Shown piece after piece: positions 7,942-16,651 of a DNA stretch of 64,000 bases. The notes beneath the pieces are model-generated. The model saw only the letters and a program-made list of their open reading frames with translations. It ran no database searches and was not told the origin of the DNA. Position 1 is the first letter of the stretch. Every line of letters starts with the position of its first letter. Made by a program: the position numbers and the translations under genes. Source of the stretch: Kordiimonas aestuarii (lineage in GTDB: Bacteria > Pseudomonadota > Alphaproteobacteria > Sphingomonadales > Kordiimonadaceae); NCBI RefSeq assembly GCF_025574465.1, contig NZ_JAOBPP010000021.1, positions 1,240,001 through 1,304,000 of the forward strand, given 5' to 3'.

Positions 7942-8628
7942 ATGCGGCAACTTTTTGAGCTTTGTGGGGAAAACCGGGACGTACGTTTCAGCCCCTATTG
8001 CTGGCGGGCGCGGCTCGCGCTCAAGCACAAGGGGCTTGAGTTTGACAGCGTGCCCATCACCTTCCTGGAGAAGCAACCGCTTGAAAACGCGTCGTCGAAA
8101 ACCGTGCCGGTGCTCAATGACGACGGCACATGGGTGAAAGAGAGCTTCGATATCGCCTGTTATCTGGATGACACCTACGCTGACAAGCCGCTTTTCGGCA
8201 GTGCGGACGCCCGTGCGCAGGGTGTCGTGCTCAATGACTGGCTGAACCGCACCCTGCTCCTTGGCCTCTTTCCGATGATCGTAGCTGACATCCACAGGCA
8301 TCTTGACGCTAAAAACGCCGCCTATTTCCGCGACACGCGGGAGAAATTCCTGGGCTGCACACTTGAAGATGCGCAGGGAACGCGTGCCGAGCGGCTTGCT
8401 CCGTTCCGGAAATCACTCAGCCCGCTCAGGGCAGGGCTCAGGGCGAATGACTATCTGTCGGGCGATGCCCCGGCGTGGCTAGACTATGCCGCCTTTGGCA
8501 CCTTCATGTGGGTCCATCTCGCCAGCGACTTTGAGCCGCTTGAAGCAGACGACCCGCTTTACGATTGGCGCGAGCGTATGTTTGATCTCTTTGATGGCTA
8601 TGGCCGTGGCATGCCAAGGGCTGTATAG
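7942..8628 (+). CDS. Glutathione S-transferase family protein
   Basis: A GGGAG ribosome site lies 7-8 bases upstream of the ATG. The 228-residue product has an N-terminal thioredoxin-like domain beginning LFELCGENRDVRFSPYCWRAR, where SPYCWR is the usual catalytic position of bacterial GSTs, and KTVPVLNDDG with the cis-Pro, followed by the ESFDIACYLDD glutathione-contact segment. The C-terminal half is an all-helical GST domain (YLSGDAPAWLDYAAFGTFMW). Such enzymes conjugate or cleave substrates using glutathione in the cytoplasm; related alphaproteobacterial members include beta-etherases, but the substrate here is not predictable. It stands alone downstream of a long inverted repeat that might regulate it. 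Confidence 0.87.
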   Translation: MRQLFELCGENRDVRFSPYCWRARLALKHKGLEFDSVPITFLEKQPLENASSKTVPVLNDDGTWVKESFDIACYLDDTYADKPLFGSADARAQGVVLNDWLNRTLLLGLFPMIVADIHRHLDAKNAAYFRDTREKFLGCTLEDAQGTRAERLAPFRKSLSPLRAGLRANDYLSGDAPAWLDYAAFGTFMWVHLASDFEPLEADDPLYDWRERMFDLFDGYGRGMPRAV

Positions 8629-8773
8629 AGGGGTGTGATGGGGCGGCGCATGGTCGCGCGGCTTGCATGAACGGCTTTATACTATTATCTAGCGGGCAAA
8701 GACGCGTTCGCGCGTATATGCTGGCAGGACAAGCGGAAACATGATCGCCACACGGCGGCGGGGGACACTTTTG

Positions 8774-9754
8774 ATGGATATTTTACTGGAGGCGAAGGAG
8801 CTTACCAAACGCTTTGGCGCTTTCACGGCGGTGGATGGCATATCGCTGCAGGTCAAAAAGGGTGAGGTGCTTGGTTTCCTTGGCCCAAATGGTGCCGGTA
8901 AAAGCACCACCATGAAAATGCTGACGGGGTTTCTTGCGCCGTCGTCCGGGTCTGCCATCGTATGTGGCGAGACAGTCACAACCGGCAATGTGGCCGCCCG
9001 CGCCCGTATCGGTTACCTGCCCGAGGGCGCGCCGCTTTATGGTGATATGACCTCTCGAGGGTTTCTTGCTTTTGTCGCGGCCGCGCATGCCATCCCTGCG
9101 GCTGAAATTCCCGACGTGGTGGAAAGTGCGGCAGGCGCCGTACATCTTCAGGATGTGATGGAGCAGCGTGTCGAGACATTGTCGAAGGGTTTTAAACGCC
9201 GGGTGGGGCTTGCCGCCGCTATCCTGCATGCGCCCGATGTCCTTATCTTGGATGAACCGACGGACGGCCTGGACCCCAACCAGAAATTTGAAGTACGGCG
9301 GCTGATTGAAGCCATGTCGGTTGACCGGGCGATTATTATTTCCACACATATTCTTGAGGAAGTGGATGCCCTGTGTCACCGCGCGGTGATTATCAACCGC
9401 GGGCATATCGTGGCGGACGGCACGCCGTCTGAACTGCGAGCCCGGTCCAGGTACCGGAATGCAGTGACCATGCTGGTGCCCGGCGAGAATGCGGAGCGCG
9501 TTGCCTCCGCCCTCAAGCGTATCGGCGGCGTCGCGAAAATCGAGGCCGCAAGCGAGGGCAACAAGGTCCGGTTGACAGTGGTCCCGGTGGGTAATGCTGA
9601 CATCGCTGAGGCGATTGGCGACATCGCAGCCGTCAGCAATTGGCAGGTCAGCCAGTTCTCGGTCGACCCCGGGCGCCTTGATGACGTGTTCCGGCAGGCC
9701 ACGGAGGGCGACGGCCTGAACGGCAATAACCATAATCGTGGTGGGGAGGCCTAA
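8774..9754 (+). CDS. ABC transporter ATP-binding protein (GldA-like)
   Basis: The start is taken at MDILLEAKELTKRFG because GGGGA lies 8 bases upstream; a longer form from 8741 is possible. The 326-residue ATPase has Walker A GPNGAGKST, an ABC signature region LSKGFKRRVGLA (a variant of LSGGQ), Walker B VLILDEP and the switch His in IISTHILEE. The C-terminal 100 residues are a DUF4162-like regulatory tail. Its partners follow directly: a permease, a GldG-like protein and a DUF4340 protein. This set resembles the GldA-GldF-GldG ABC system first known from gliding Bacteroidota but also widespread in Proteobacteria, where its cargo is not known. I infer an envelope-located export or assembly role powered by this subunit. 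Confidence 0.9.
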   Translation: MDILLEAKELTKRFGAFTAVDGISLQVKKGEVLGFLGPNGAGKSTTMKMLTGFLAPSSGSAIVCGETVTTGNVAARARIGYLPEGAPLYGDMTSRGFLAFVAAAHAIPAAEIPDVVESAAGAVHLQDVMEQRVETLSKGFKRRVGLAAAILHAPDVLILDEPTDGLDPNQKFEVRRLIEAMSVDRAIIISTHILEEVDALCHRAVIINRGHIVADGTPSELRARSRYRNAVTMLVPGENAERVASALKRIGGVAKIEAASEGNKVRLTVVPVGNADIAEAIGDIAAVSNWQVSQFSVDPGRLDDVFRQATEGDGLNGNNHNRGGEA

Positions 9755-9755
9755 T

Positions 9756-10493
9756 ATGAAATCAGTCATGACCATTTTCCGCCGCGAGTTTGCCAGCTAT
9801 TTTGCCACTCCCGTGGCCTATGTTTTCCTCGTCATTTTTCTGGTGATGCAGGGTTTGTTCACATTTTACATTGGCCAGTTCTACCAAAGGGAGCAGGCCG
9901 ACCTTGTCGCTTTTTTCACCTATCAGCCATGGCTATATCTTTTTCTCATGCCTGCGATCGCCATGCGGCTTTGGGCCGAAGAGCGCAAGAGCGGCACGTT
10001 TGAGCTGTTGCTGACATTGCCGGTGCCGGTGGGCGCCATCGTTGTTGGCAAGTTCCTCGCTGCCGTTGCATTTGCAGGTGTTGCCCTTTTGCTGACGGGG
10101 CCAATCTGGATTACGGTCAACTGGCTTGGTGCTCCTGATAACGGGGTGATCGCGACAGGCTATCTGGGCTCGCTTCTGATGGCATCGGCCTATCTGGCGA
10201 TTGGCAGTGCCTTGTCGGCGACGACCAAAAATCAGGTGGTGGCTTTTATTCTGGCTGTGACCGTTTGTTTCCTTTTCCTCGTCTCGGGCCTGCCGATGGT
10301 GCTGGATGTGTTTACCGGCTGGGCACCGGACCCGGTGGTCGAGGCGGTGGCCAATCTGTCGTTCCTCACGCACTTCAATAACCTGCAAAAAGGTGTGGTG
10401 GTGCTCTCCGACGCGTTTTACTTCCTTGCGGTGATTGCCCTGTGGCTGTGGATTGGCCGTATCGTGATTGAAAGCAAGCGGGAGGCAGGATAA
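9756..10493 (+). CDS. ABC-2 type transporter permease (GldF-like)
   Basis: The start is placed at MKSVMTIFRREFASYF, one base after the stop of the ATPase gene and behind a GGGGAGG ribosome site. This 245-residue inner-membrane protein has about six hydrophobic helices and the GldF/NosY features: FATPVAYVFLVIF in TM1, RLWAEERKSGTFELLLTLPV in the coupling loop between TM2 and TM3, and a large loop before the last helix. It presumably forms the membrane channel for the upstream ATPase. Its stop overlaps the next start in TAATG, a sign of translational coupling within one operon of four genes. Confidence 0.9.
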   Translation: MKSVMTIFRREFASYFATPVAYVFLVIFLVMQGLFTFYIGQFYQREQADLVAFFTYQPWLYLFLMPAIAMRLWAEERKSGTFELLLTLPVPVGAIVVGKFLAAVAFAGVALLLTGPIWITVNWLGAPDNGVIATGYLGSLLMASAYLAIGSALSATTKNQVVAFILAVTVCFLFLVSGLPMVLDVFTGWAPDPVVEAVANLSFLTHFNNLQKGVVVLSDAFYFLAVIALWLWIGRIVIESKREAG

Positions 10494-12355
10494 TGGCGAC
10501 TTCGCAGACGAATTTCATGCATCGACCCGCGGTCCAGATCACCCTGGTGGTACTGCTGTTCCTGTCGCTGACGGTGCTGGCGGACCGCTACCTCAGGGCG
10601 GTGAAGCTCGACCTGACGGACGAGGGGCTCTACACGCTTTCCGACGGCACGCAGGATGTGCTCAAGGCGCTGGATGAGCCTGTTGCGCTGACCTTTTATT
10701 TCTCGCGCTCCCTGGCAACGCCGTATCCTCAGCTGTTGAGCTATGGCAAACGGGTTGAGGATATGCTGCGTGCCTTTTCGGCAGAAAATCCGGGTAAAAT
10801 TCATCTGTCGATCATTGACCCGGAACCATTCTCAGAGGCCGAGGATGAAGCCGTGGCTGCCGGGCTCAAAGGTCTGCCGCTTATGGACCGCTCCATGCTC
10901 TATCTTGGGCTGACGGCCAGCAATGCGCTCGACGGAGAAGGGGCGATCCCCTATTTCTCGGAAGAGCGGGAAAAATTTCTCGAATATGACCTCGTCAAGC
11001 TGATTACCAGCCTTGATACCGAACCGCGCCCACGTCTGGCGCTGCTGACCCGGTTGCCGATGCAGTTTGGCCCCGGCGGCCCGCAGGCCATGATGCAGGG
11101 CCGGTCACAGCCCTATGTGATTTATGAACAGCTGGAAGAGTTTTTTACGGTCGAAGAAGTGGCGCCCGACTTTACCGAGCTGCCGCTTGAGACCGAAGTG
11201 CTGATGCTGGTACACCCGCCCGCGCTGAACGCAGACCAGCTTTTTGCCATTGATCAATACGTGCTCAGGGGTGGTCGCGCGCTGATCTTCCTTGATCCGC
11301 ATTCTGAAGCCATGGACCCACGAGCGACTAAGCCGAATGCGTCCTCGCTGTCGCCCCTCCTTGGCGCATGGGGCGTGTATATGCCTGACGGCAAGGTGGT
11401 GGGCGACGCCGCGCAGGCGCAGCGGGTGCAGATGGGTGGTTACGGCCCGGATTCGGTGAAGGATTATATCTTCTGGCTGTCGGTTGGTGGGGATTTTCTC
11501 AATCAGGATGACGTGGTCACCGGCGCCATCGACAATATCAATGTCGCCAGCGCCGGGGTACTGGAGCGCACGGAAGGTGCGACAACCACCTTTACCCCGC
11601 TCATGACCACAAGCACGGTCGCCATGCTGTATGACGCGTCGCGCGCTGTAGGCATGCCAGACCCGGATGCGCTGCTGCGGGAACTGGAGCCATCGGGCCA
11701 GAGCTATACACTGGCGGCGCGGATTTCAGGCCGTGCCTCAAGCGCGTTCCCGGAGCGTGTGGCAGCGGCGAGTGCGCCAAACGCGAATCCAGCAGTGACC
11801 GAAGGCGATATCAATGTAGTGGTTGCCAGCGACAGTGACCTGTTTGATGACCGTTTCTGGGTACAGTTGCAGGAGCTCCTGGGCCAGCGCATTGTGGTGC
11901 CTCTTGCGGGGAACGGCAGCTTTGTGCTGAACCTCGCCGACCATATCGCGGGGTCCGAGGCGCTTCTGGCACTGCGCGGGCGCGGCATTTCCAAACGCCC
12001 CTTTGAGGTGGTGGACAAACTGCGCCGCGAAGCAGAGGCCAAATATCTGGCGGAAGAACAGCGCCTGCAGGACGAACTGACAGCCATGGAAGACCGGCTC
12101 GCCCAGCTTGAAGCCCCGGAAGGTGACGGTGCGCAGGTGCTATCCAACGATACGGAAGCCGAGAAGGAGCGTTTCCGCGCGAAACTGCTGGAGACACGCA
12201 AGGCGCTGCGCGAGGTGAACCGCAGCCTGAGGGTTGATATAGAGCGGCTTGGCAGTTGGCTTGCCGTGATCAACATCATGGCTGTACCGTTTCTCCTTAT
12301 TGTATTTGCGCTCGTCCGTGTATATGTGCGGCGGCGCAGGACGCTTAATCAGTAA
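10493..12355 (+). CDS. GldG family ABC transporter auxiliary protein
   Basis: The ATG overlaps the preceding stop (TAATG). The 620-residue product has one membrane anchor near residues 17-35, then a large region matching the GldG/ABC_transp_aux type: LTDEGLYTLSDGTQDVLKAL, VALTFYFSRSL, and GGRALIFLDPHSE. A coiled-coil of about 80 residues (roughly 505-590) comes just before a second C-terminal membrane helix ending in a basic tail VRRRRTLNQ. The domain between the two helices should face the periplasm. In gliding bacteria GldG works with GldA and GldF; in alphaproteobacteria the function is unresolved. The next gene, DUF4340, begins 33 bases later, consistent with one unit. Confidence 0.88.
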   Translation: MATSQTNFMHRPAVQITLVVLLFLSLTVLADRYLRAVKLDLTDEGLYTLSDGTQDVLKALDEPVALTFYFSRSLATPYPQLLSYGKRVEDMLRAFSAENPGKIHLSIIDPEPFSEAEDEAVAAGLKGLPLMDRSMLYLGLTASNALDGEGAIPYFSEEREKFLEYDLVKLITSLDTEPRPRLALLTRLPMQFGPGGPQAMMQGRSQPYVIYEQLEEFFTVEEVAPDFTELPLETEVLMLVHPPALNADQLFAIDQYVLRGGRALIFLDPHSEAMDPRATKPNASSLSPLLGAWGVYMPDGKVVGDAAQAQRVQMGGYGPDSVKDYIFWLSVGGDFLNQDDVVTGAIDNINVASAGVLERTEGATTTFTPLMTTSTVAMLYDASRAVGMPDPDALLRELEPSGQSYTLAARISGRASSAFPERVAAASAPNANPAVTEGDINVVVASDSDLFDDRFWVQLQELLGQRIVVPLAGNGSFVLNLADHIAGSEALLALRGRGISKRPFEVVDKLRREAEAKYLAEEQRLQDELTAMEDRLAQLEAPEGDGAQVLSNDTEAEKERFRAKLLETRKALREVNRSLRVDIERLGSWLAVINIMAVPFLLIVFALVRVYVRRRRTLNQ

Positions 12356-12388
12356 GGCAAAATAAATCAGGGAAGTAAAAGGTTAGGC

Positions 12389-13423
12389 ATGTCTCAAAGA
12401 CTGACCAACATTTTAGGGTATCTGACGCTGATCGCCATCTTGGGTGCGATCTGGGTCATGTTCGGAGAAGATCCGTCACGCGATCAGGGCGCGCGCGGAG
12501 AGACCACATTCGAAGGCCTCGTCGACCATATCAACGACGCTGCGGGCATCGCCATCAGACACGGCGACGTCGCGACGCATCTGAACAAGGTGGGTGGCGA
12601 TTGGTTTGTGATCGAACGGGACGGCTACAAGGCCGACCGCGCCACTGTGCATGATTTCCTGCGCGGACTTGCGCTTTCCGAGCGCCGCGAACCCAAGACC
12701 TCGAACGAGGACCGGTTTGATAAACTCGGGCTCGGGGAAGAAGCGCTGGACATCAAGGTCCAAGACAGCCAGGACAGCATGCTGGCGGCTTTCCTGATGG
12801 GAACCCGCAAGGACAGCCCCAATGGTCGTTCGCTCACCTATATTTTCCAGCCCGAGGATACACGTAGCTGGCTTGTCACCGGGCTTGCGGAAACGTCCGC
12901 TGATCCGGCCTGGTGGCTCGACGCAGCGGTGCTTGATATTGCGGAAAGCCGTTTTTCGAGCATTGTCTACGGCGATATTGCCATCACGCGTCCGCTTGGG
13001 GACAGCAAATACAAGCTCGAGAAGCTTAGGGAAGGCGAGGTCGCACAGGCGGACTGGCAGCTTCGTGATCCTGCGCGGGTGCTCTCGAACCTTAACCTTG
13101 ATGACGTGCGCAAAATGGCCAACCCGATCAGCGACCCCGTCGCTGTGGTAGAGGCGGTAACCTATGATGGCCTTCGCCTCACCTTCACGCTGTTTGAATT
13201 GGAAGGCGCAACATGGGCGCAGGTTGCTGCACGGTATGAGGACACGCTGGCCGACGCGGGAAAGGGAGGTGTGATGCCCGATGCACCAATGGATGGCGAG
13301 GCCGAAGCAGCAGCGATCAGCGAACGCTGCAGGGGCTGGCTTTATAAGCTGAGCGACTATGATGCCAAGGTCCTGAAGCGCGTCCGCGTCGATTTCCTTG
13401 AACAAAAGCCGATAGAAGAATAA
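12389..13423 (+). CDS. DUF4340 domain-containing protein
   Basis: This 344-residue protein begins with one membrane helix (LTNILGYLTLIAILGAIWVMFG, residues 4-25) and then an extracytoplasmic region containing the DUF4340 pattern: GDWFVIERDGYKADRATVHDFLRGLALSERREPKT, later DRFDKLGL, and DPAWWLDAAVLDI. Proteins of this family are usually encoded right after GldG-like genes, as here, and are thought to be a periplasmic partner of the transporter. The start ATG is preceded by GGGAAGTAAAAGG. The heat-shock-type promoter for htpG starts only 9 bases after its stop. Confidence 0.85.
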   Translation: MSQRLTNILGYLTLIAILGAIWVMFGEDPSRDQGARGETTFEGLVDHINDAAGIAIRHGDVATHLNKVGGDWFVIERDGYKADRATVHDFLRGLALSERREPKTSNEDRFDKLGLGEEALDIKVQDSQDSMLAAFLMGTRKDSPNGRSLTYIFQPEDTRSWLVTGLAETSADPAWWLDAAVLDIAESRFSSIVYGDIAITRPLGDSKYKLEKLREGEVAQADWQLRDPARVLSNLNLDDVRKMANPISDPVAVVEAVTYDGLRLTFTLFELEGATWAQVAARYEDTLADAGKGGVMPDAPMDGEAEAAAISERCRGWLYKLSDYDAKVLKRVRVDFLEQKPIEE

Positions 13424-13432
13424 AGCCTGCCT

Positions 13433-13460
13433 CTTGACGTAGGCGCGGCTGTCCCTAAAT
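13433..13460 (+). promoter_or_regulatory. Sigma-32 (heat-shock) type promoter of htpG
   Basis: CTTG at 13433-13436 and CCCTAAAT at 13453-13460 lie about 75 bases upstream of the htpG start. Counting CTTG, then 17 bases, then CCTAAATG, it fits the alphaproteobacterial RpoH pattern CTTG-N17/18-CYTATNTN with one mismatch. The gene it precedes is a known RpoH target in many bacteria. Confidence 0.7.
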
Positions 13461-13535
13461 GAGGGGCTGCAAGGGGTGCGTATCTTCTGAATGCGTGCCT
13501 GAAATGAAATGCATAAAAACAAACTGAGGGTAAAG

Positions 13536-15419
13536 ATGTCTGACGGTAAGACGGAAAAAATGGGCTTTGAGGCGGAAGTATCCCGCCTGCTGCACATGAT
13601 GGTGCATTCGGTATATTCCGAGCGTGAGATATTCCTGCGCGAGTTGATCTCGAACGCGTCCGACGCGTGTGACAAGTTGCGCTACGAGGCATTGACGAAA
13701 GCGGACCTGAAGACCGGTGACTTTGGCATTGCCATCACTGTGGACCCTTCGGCCAAGACCATTACCGTGGCCGATAACGGCATCGGTATGAACCGTGAAG
13801 ATCTGATCGCCAACCTTGGTACCATCGCACGGTCCGGCACGGCCAACTTTGTTGACCAGTTGACCGGCGACAGCAAAAAAGATGTGCAGCTTATCGGCCA
13901 GTTTGGCGTGGGCTTCTATTCCGTTTTCATGGTGGCGGACAAGGTGCGTGTGACGACCAAAAAGGCGGGCGACAAGGAAGCCTGGCTCTGGAGCAGCGAC
14001 GGCCTCGGCGCTTACGAGATTTCGCCTGCTGAAAAAGAGGCCGTGGGCACCGAAATTGTGCTGCATATCAAAGATGACGCTGCCGAATTTATGGAGCGGC
14101 ATCGCCTGCAAACCATAGTCACCACCTATAGCGACCATATTGCCGTGCCGATCACACTTGCCATCCTCGGCGGGGACGAGGAAGCGGCGGAACCGAAAAT
14201 CGTCAACGAAGGCTCTGCCATCTGGACGAGGGCCAAGTCTGACATCACGGACGAGCAGTATACCGAGTTCTACCGCCACGTAGGCCACAGCTTTGACGAG
14301 CCGGCCTATACGCTGCACTACAAGGCCGAGGGCATGCAGGAATATACGGTGCTTCTGTTTGTGCCGTCCCAGCAGCCGATGGACCTGTTTGACCCGGCGC
14401 GCAAGAACCGCGTGAAGCTTTATGTGAAACGTGTGTTCATCACCGACGACAGCGACGACCTGCTGCCGGGCTGGCTGCGCTTCATGCGTGGGGTGGTTGA
14501 CAGTCAGGACTTGCCACTCAATGTCAGCCGCGAGATGCTGCAAAACAACCCGACGGTCACACGCATGTCGAAGGCGATCACCAAGAAGGTGCTGTCGGTC
14601 TTTGAAAAGATGGCCGAAAAGGACACCGACAAGTTTCTCTCGATCTGGGAAGAGTTTGGCGCGGTGATCAAGGAAGGCATCTACGAGGATTTTGAGCGCC
14701 GCGACGATATCCTCAAGCTGGCGCGCTTCAAATCAACCGGTGTGGATGGCTGGACGACGCTGGCGGACTATGTCTCGCGCATGAAAGAGAAACAATCCGC
14801 TATTTATTACGTTACCGGAACAGATGCCGAGGCCGTGAAGAAAAGCCCGCAGCTTGAAGGTTTCCGTGCCAAGGGCATCGAGGTGCTTCTGCTGTCGGAC
14901 GCGGTGGATGACTTCTGGCTGCAGATGGTGGGTGACTTTGAAGGCAAGCCGTTCAAGTCGATCACCCGTGGCGCAAGCGAACTCAAGGACATCGCGGGCG
15001 ACGACAAGGCGGACGAGAAAAAAGACAGCGCCAGCGAAGGCCAGATGACCACGCTTGCCACGCTGATGAAAGAAGTGCTGGGCGACAAGGTCAAGGAAGT
15101 GCGTGCGTCCGACCGCCTGACTGAAACCGCCGCCTGCCTTGTGGCGGATGACACCGGCATGGACATGCACATGGAACGCATCCTGAAGGCGCACAAGCAG
15201 CTGGATGCGATCTCCGCCAAGATACTGGAAGTGAACCCGTCGCACCCGATGATTCGCAAGCTTGCGGACAAGGCTGCCGAGAAGGGTGCCATTGATACGC
15301 TTGGTGACGCGGTGTGGCTGATCCTCGATCAGGCGAAAATCCTCGAAGGAGACCCGCTTGACGACACCGCCGCCTTCGCGCGCCGTATGTCAAGTGTGCT
15401 CGAACGCGGCCTGATGTAA
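13536..15419 (+). CDS. htpG: Molecular chaperone HtpG (bacterial Hsp90)
   Basis: The start is MSDGKTEKMGFEAEVSRLL, behind a GAGGGTAAAG ribosome site; an ATG 27 bases earlier lacks one. The 627-residue product has the whole Hsp90 layout. The N-terminal ATP domain includes YSEREIFLRELISNASDA with the catalytic Glu, DNGIGM, GTIARSGT and QFGVGFYSVFMV. The middle domain includes the catalytic-arginine loop region LNVSREMLQ, and a C-terminal dimer domain is present. It is a cytoplasmic ATP-dependent chaperone that remodels client proteins together with DnaK. A heat-shock promoter upstream and a strong terminator just downstream make it a single-gene unit. Length is normal for the family. Confidence 0.97.
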   Translation: MSDGKTEKMGFEAEVSRLLHMMVHSVYSEREIFLRELISNASDACDKLRYEALTKADLKTGDFGIAITVDPSAKTITVADNGIGMNREDLIANLGTIARSGTANFVDQLTGDSKKDVQLIGQFGVGFYSVFMVADKVRVTTKKAGDKEAWLWSSDGLGAYEISPAEKEAVGTEIVLHIKDDAAEFMERHRLQTIVTTYSDHIAVPITLAILGGDEEAAEPKIVNEGSAIWTRAKSDITDEQYTEFYRHVGHSFDEPAYTLHYKAEGMQEYTVLLFVPSQQPMDLFDPARKNRVKLYVKRVFITDDSDDLLPGWLRFMRGVVDSQDLPLNVSREMLQNNPTVTRMSKAITKKVLSVFEKMAEKDTDKFLSIWEEFGAVIKEGIYEDFERRDDILKLARFKSTGVDGWTTLADYVSRMKEKQSAIYYVTGTDAEAVKKSPQLEGFRAKGIEVLLLSDAVDDFWLQMVGDFEGKPFKSITRGASELKDIAGDDKADEKKDSASEGQMTTLATLMKEVLGDKVKEVRASDRLTETAACLVADDTGMDMHMERILKAHKQLDAISAKILEVNPSHPMIRKLADKAAEKGAIDTLGDAVWLILDQAKILEGDPLDDTAAFARRMSSVLERGLM

Positions 15420-15438
15420 GCGACCGGAAAGACTAAAA

Positions 15439-15467
15439 AAAGGCGGCGAGCTGGAGCCGCCTTTGTA
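15439..15467 (+). terminator. Rho-independent terminator after htpG
   Basis: AAAGGCGGC, 8-base loop, GCCGCCTTT, then a short T-rich tail (TTTGTATT). It begins 20 bases after the htpG stop. On the other strand the A-run upstream gives a T-run, so it may work in both directions. Confidence 0.85.
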
Positions 15468-15479
15468 TTCAGGGGTCAC

Positions 15480-16190
15480 TTATTTTTGGGCGATGAGAAT
15501 TTTTAACACCGGCACGGCGATGAATTCGTAGGGTGTCAGGGTATATAACATAACCGCCCCACCCATGGTTTGTGTCATCTCATTAGGGACCAACGCGTCT
15601 TCTACCGACTGATGTCTTTTGACGTCGCCTGTAAATGCTGTGTCACCATCCTTGCTGGTGATCCGTTCAAGGCGGTGGGTCTTGGTATCTAGCCAGAAAT
15701 CGACCGGTGGACAGCCTTTTTCTTCTACCTTATACCACGTCATAGTTTTTCCCTGCGGCGTTACTGTTGCCCAGATAGTCTGCCTCCATTGGGAAGCTGT
15801 CTGGGTAAAAATGGCCGCCAATGGTCAAGTGGGTGCTCAGTTTCTCGCTGGCGACGGCCTTGGCTGAGACATCTACCCTGACCGATCCATCAGAGCTCTG
15901 CGTTCAGGCAGCCTCGTCGTCAAAGCCGCGTGTCATGGCCATGCCTTGCAGTGTCATTTTGCTGACGCTGCACAACGCGTGGAAATCGCCCCAGGTTCAT
16001 GGGGTCGGATTTCATTGCCTTATGTCAATGTCCCCGTTTCATGAAAGCCTTGACGACGGTCGAGCGTGACACCACCTGAAGCCACTTTCATTTGCGCTGT
16101 CAGCCGCTTGCCAACTTCATCAGCGTACGCGCTGTTTGAGCCTATCAGCACCGAAATGGATACGTTTATAAGTGCAGTATTTCCTGTCAT
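15480..16190 (-). pseudogene. Frameshifted remnant of a secreted retropepsin-like aspartic protease family gene
   Basis: On the minus strand an ORF opens at MTGNTALINVSISVLIG with a likely signal peptide ending YADE, and continues to MKVASGGVTLDRRQGFHETGTLT before stopping near 16020. In another frame homologous-looking text resumes: GFDDEAA, then a TGA where I expect Trp, then TQSSDGSVRVDVSAKAV and GGHFYPDSFPMEADYLG. A further frame change near 15770 leads to VTPQGKTMTWYKVEEKGCPPVDFWLDTKTHRLERI, ending at 15480. These three blocks, in order, resemble the LolA-like N-terminal region of secreted retropepsin-family aspartic proteases as I remember them (MKAASGG..., GFDG..WTQD.SG, ELWIDxxTxLxxR). 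The protease domain itself is missing. Two frameshifts, one nonsense codon and a C-terminal truncation indicate a dead gene. Confidence 0.6.
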
Positions 16191-16273
16191 CGCAGAACCC
16201 GAAAATCCATGCTCATGTGAGGCAGGCAATCGAGGCCATTCTGAAGCATGGGATTACAGGGGTGATAAAGCAG

Positions 16274-16310
16274 AAAGGCCCCGACATGCCGTCCGGGGCC
16301 TTTCCTTTTG
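16274..16310. terminator. Strong bidirectional hairpin terminator
   Basis: A perfect 10-bp stem, AAAGGCCCCG / CGGGGCCTTT, flanked by TTTCCTTTT on the plus strand and by TTTCTGCTTT on the minus strand. It lies between the protease relic and the small basic ORF on the minus strand, so it most likely ends transcription of that ORF. The 250 bases from 16191 to 16440 show nothing else convincing. Confidence 0.75.
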
Positions 16311-16440
16311 TCTAGCTTTGACCTTTGGGCTGATGCCCGGCGCTTTGCTATGCTGCCGGGCCGGTGCGTCTCTCAACTCTTACACAGTACACTGCATTGA
16401 GGAGGCGCGGGCCTTTGTCAGTCCATCGGCAAAATGCCTG

Positions 16441-16551
16441 TTACTTCTTGCCGCCCTTGATGGGGCCTTGGGCAGGTTTGCCGGCAGCAGGGGCAGGTTT
16501 TTTCACGTTGGACGTGGAAGCAGTTTTTGACATTTTACCAGTAGTGGACAT
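16441..16551 (-). CDS. Possible 36-residue basic Ala/Pro/Lys-rich peptide
   Basis: The ORF reads MSTTGKMSKTASTSNVKK followed by PAPAAGKPAQGPIKGGKK. A GGAG site lies 10 bases upstream of the ATG, and a strong terminator lies about 130 bases downstream of the stop. Composition is highly basic and low in complexity, like the tails of ribosomal or histone-like proteins. An in-frame longer form with a less basic start reaches 16623. I recognise no family. It lies 100 bases downstream of the CorC gene in the same direction, so it could also be a minor part of that transcript. A real small protein is plausible but not shown. Confidence 0.35.
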   Translation of the reverse strand: MSTTGKMSKTASTSNVKKPAPAAGKPAQGPIKGGKK

Positions 16552-16651
16552 TTCATCTTGTCTCCAAAAAACCTCAACCATTTGAGGCATGACAAGATGT
16601 GGGATGCCAAGGCACGCCTTCAAGCCACATTAGTTTATTTCATGTGAGATT

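Noticed and set aside
16172..16312. 47-codon plus-strand frame (FLSSQNPKIHAHVRQAI region)
   Set aside because: It looks slightly protein-like, but it runs through a perfect terminator hairpin and has no ribosome site. Perhaps a leftover fragment; not strong enough to call.
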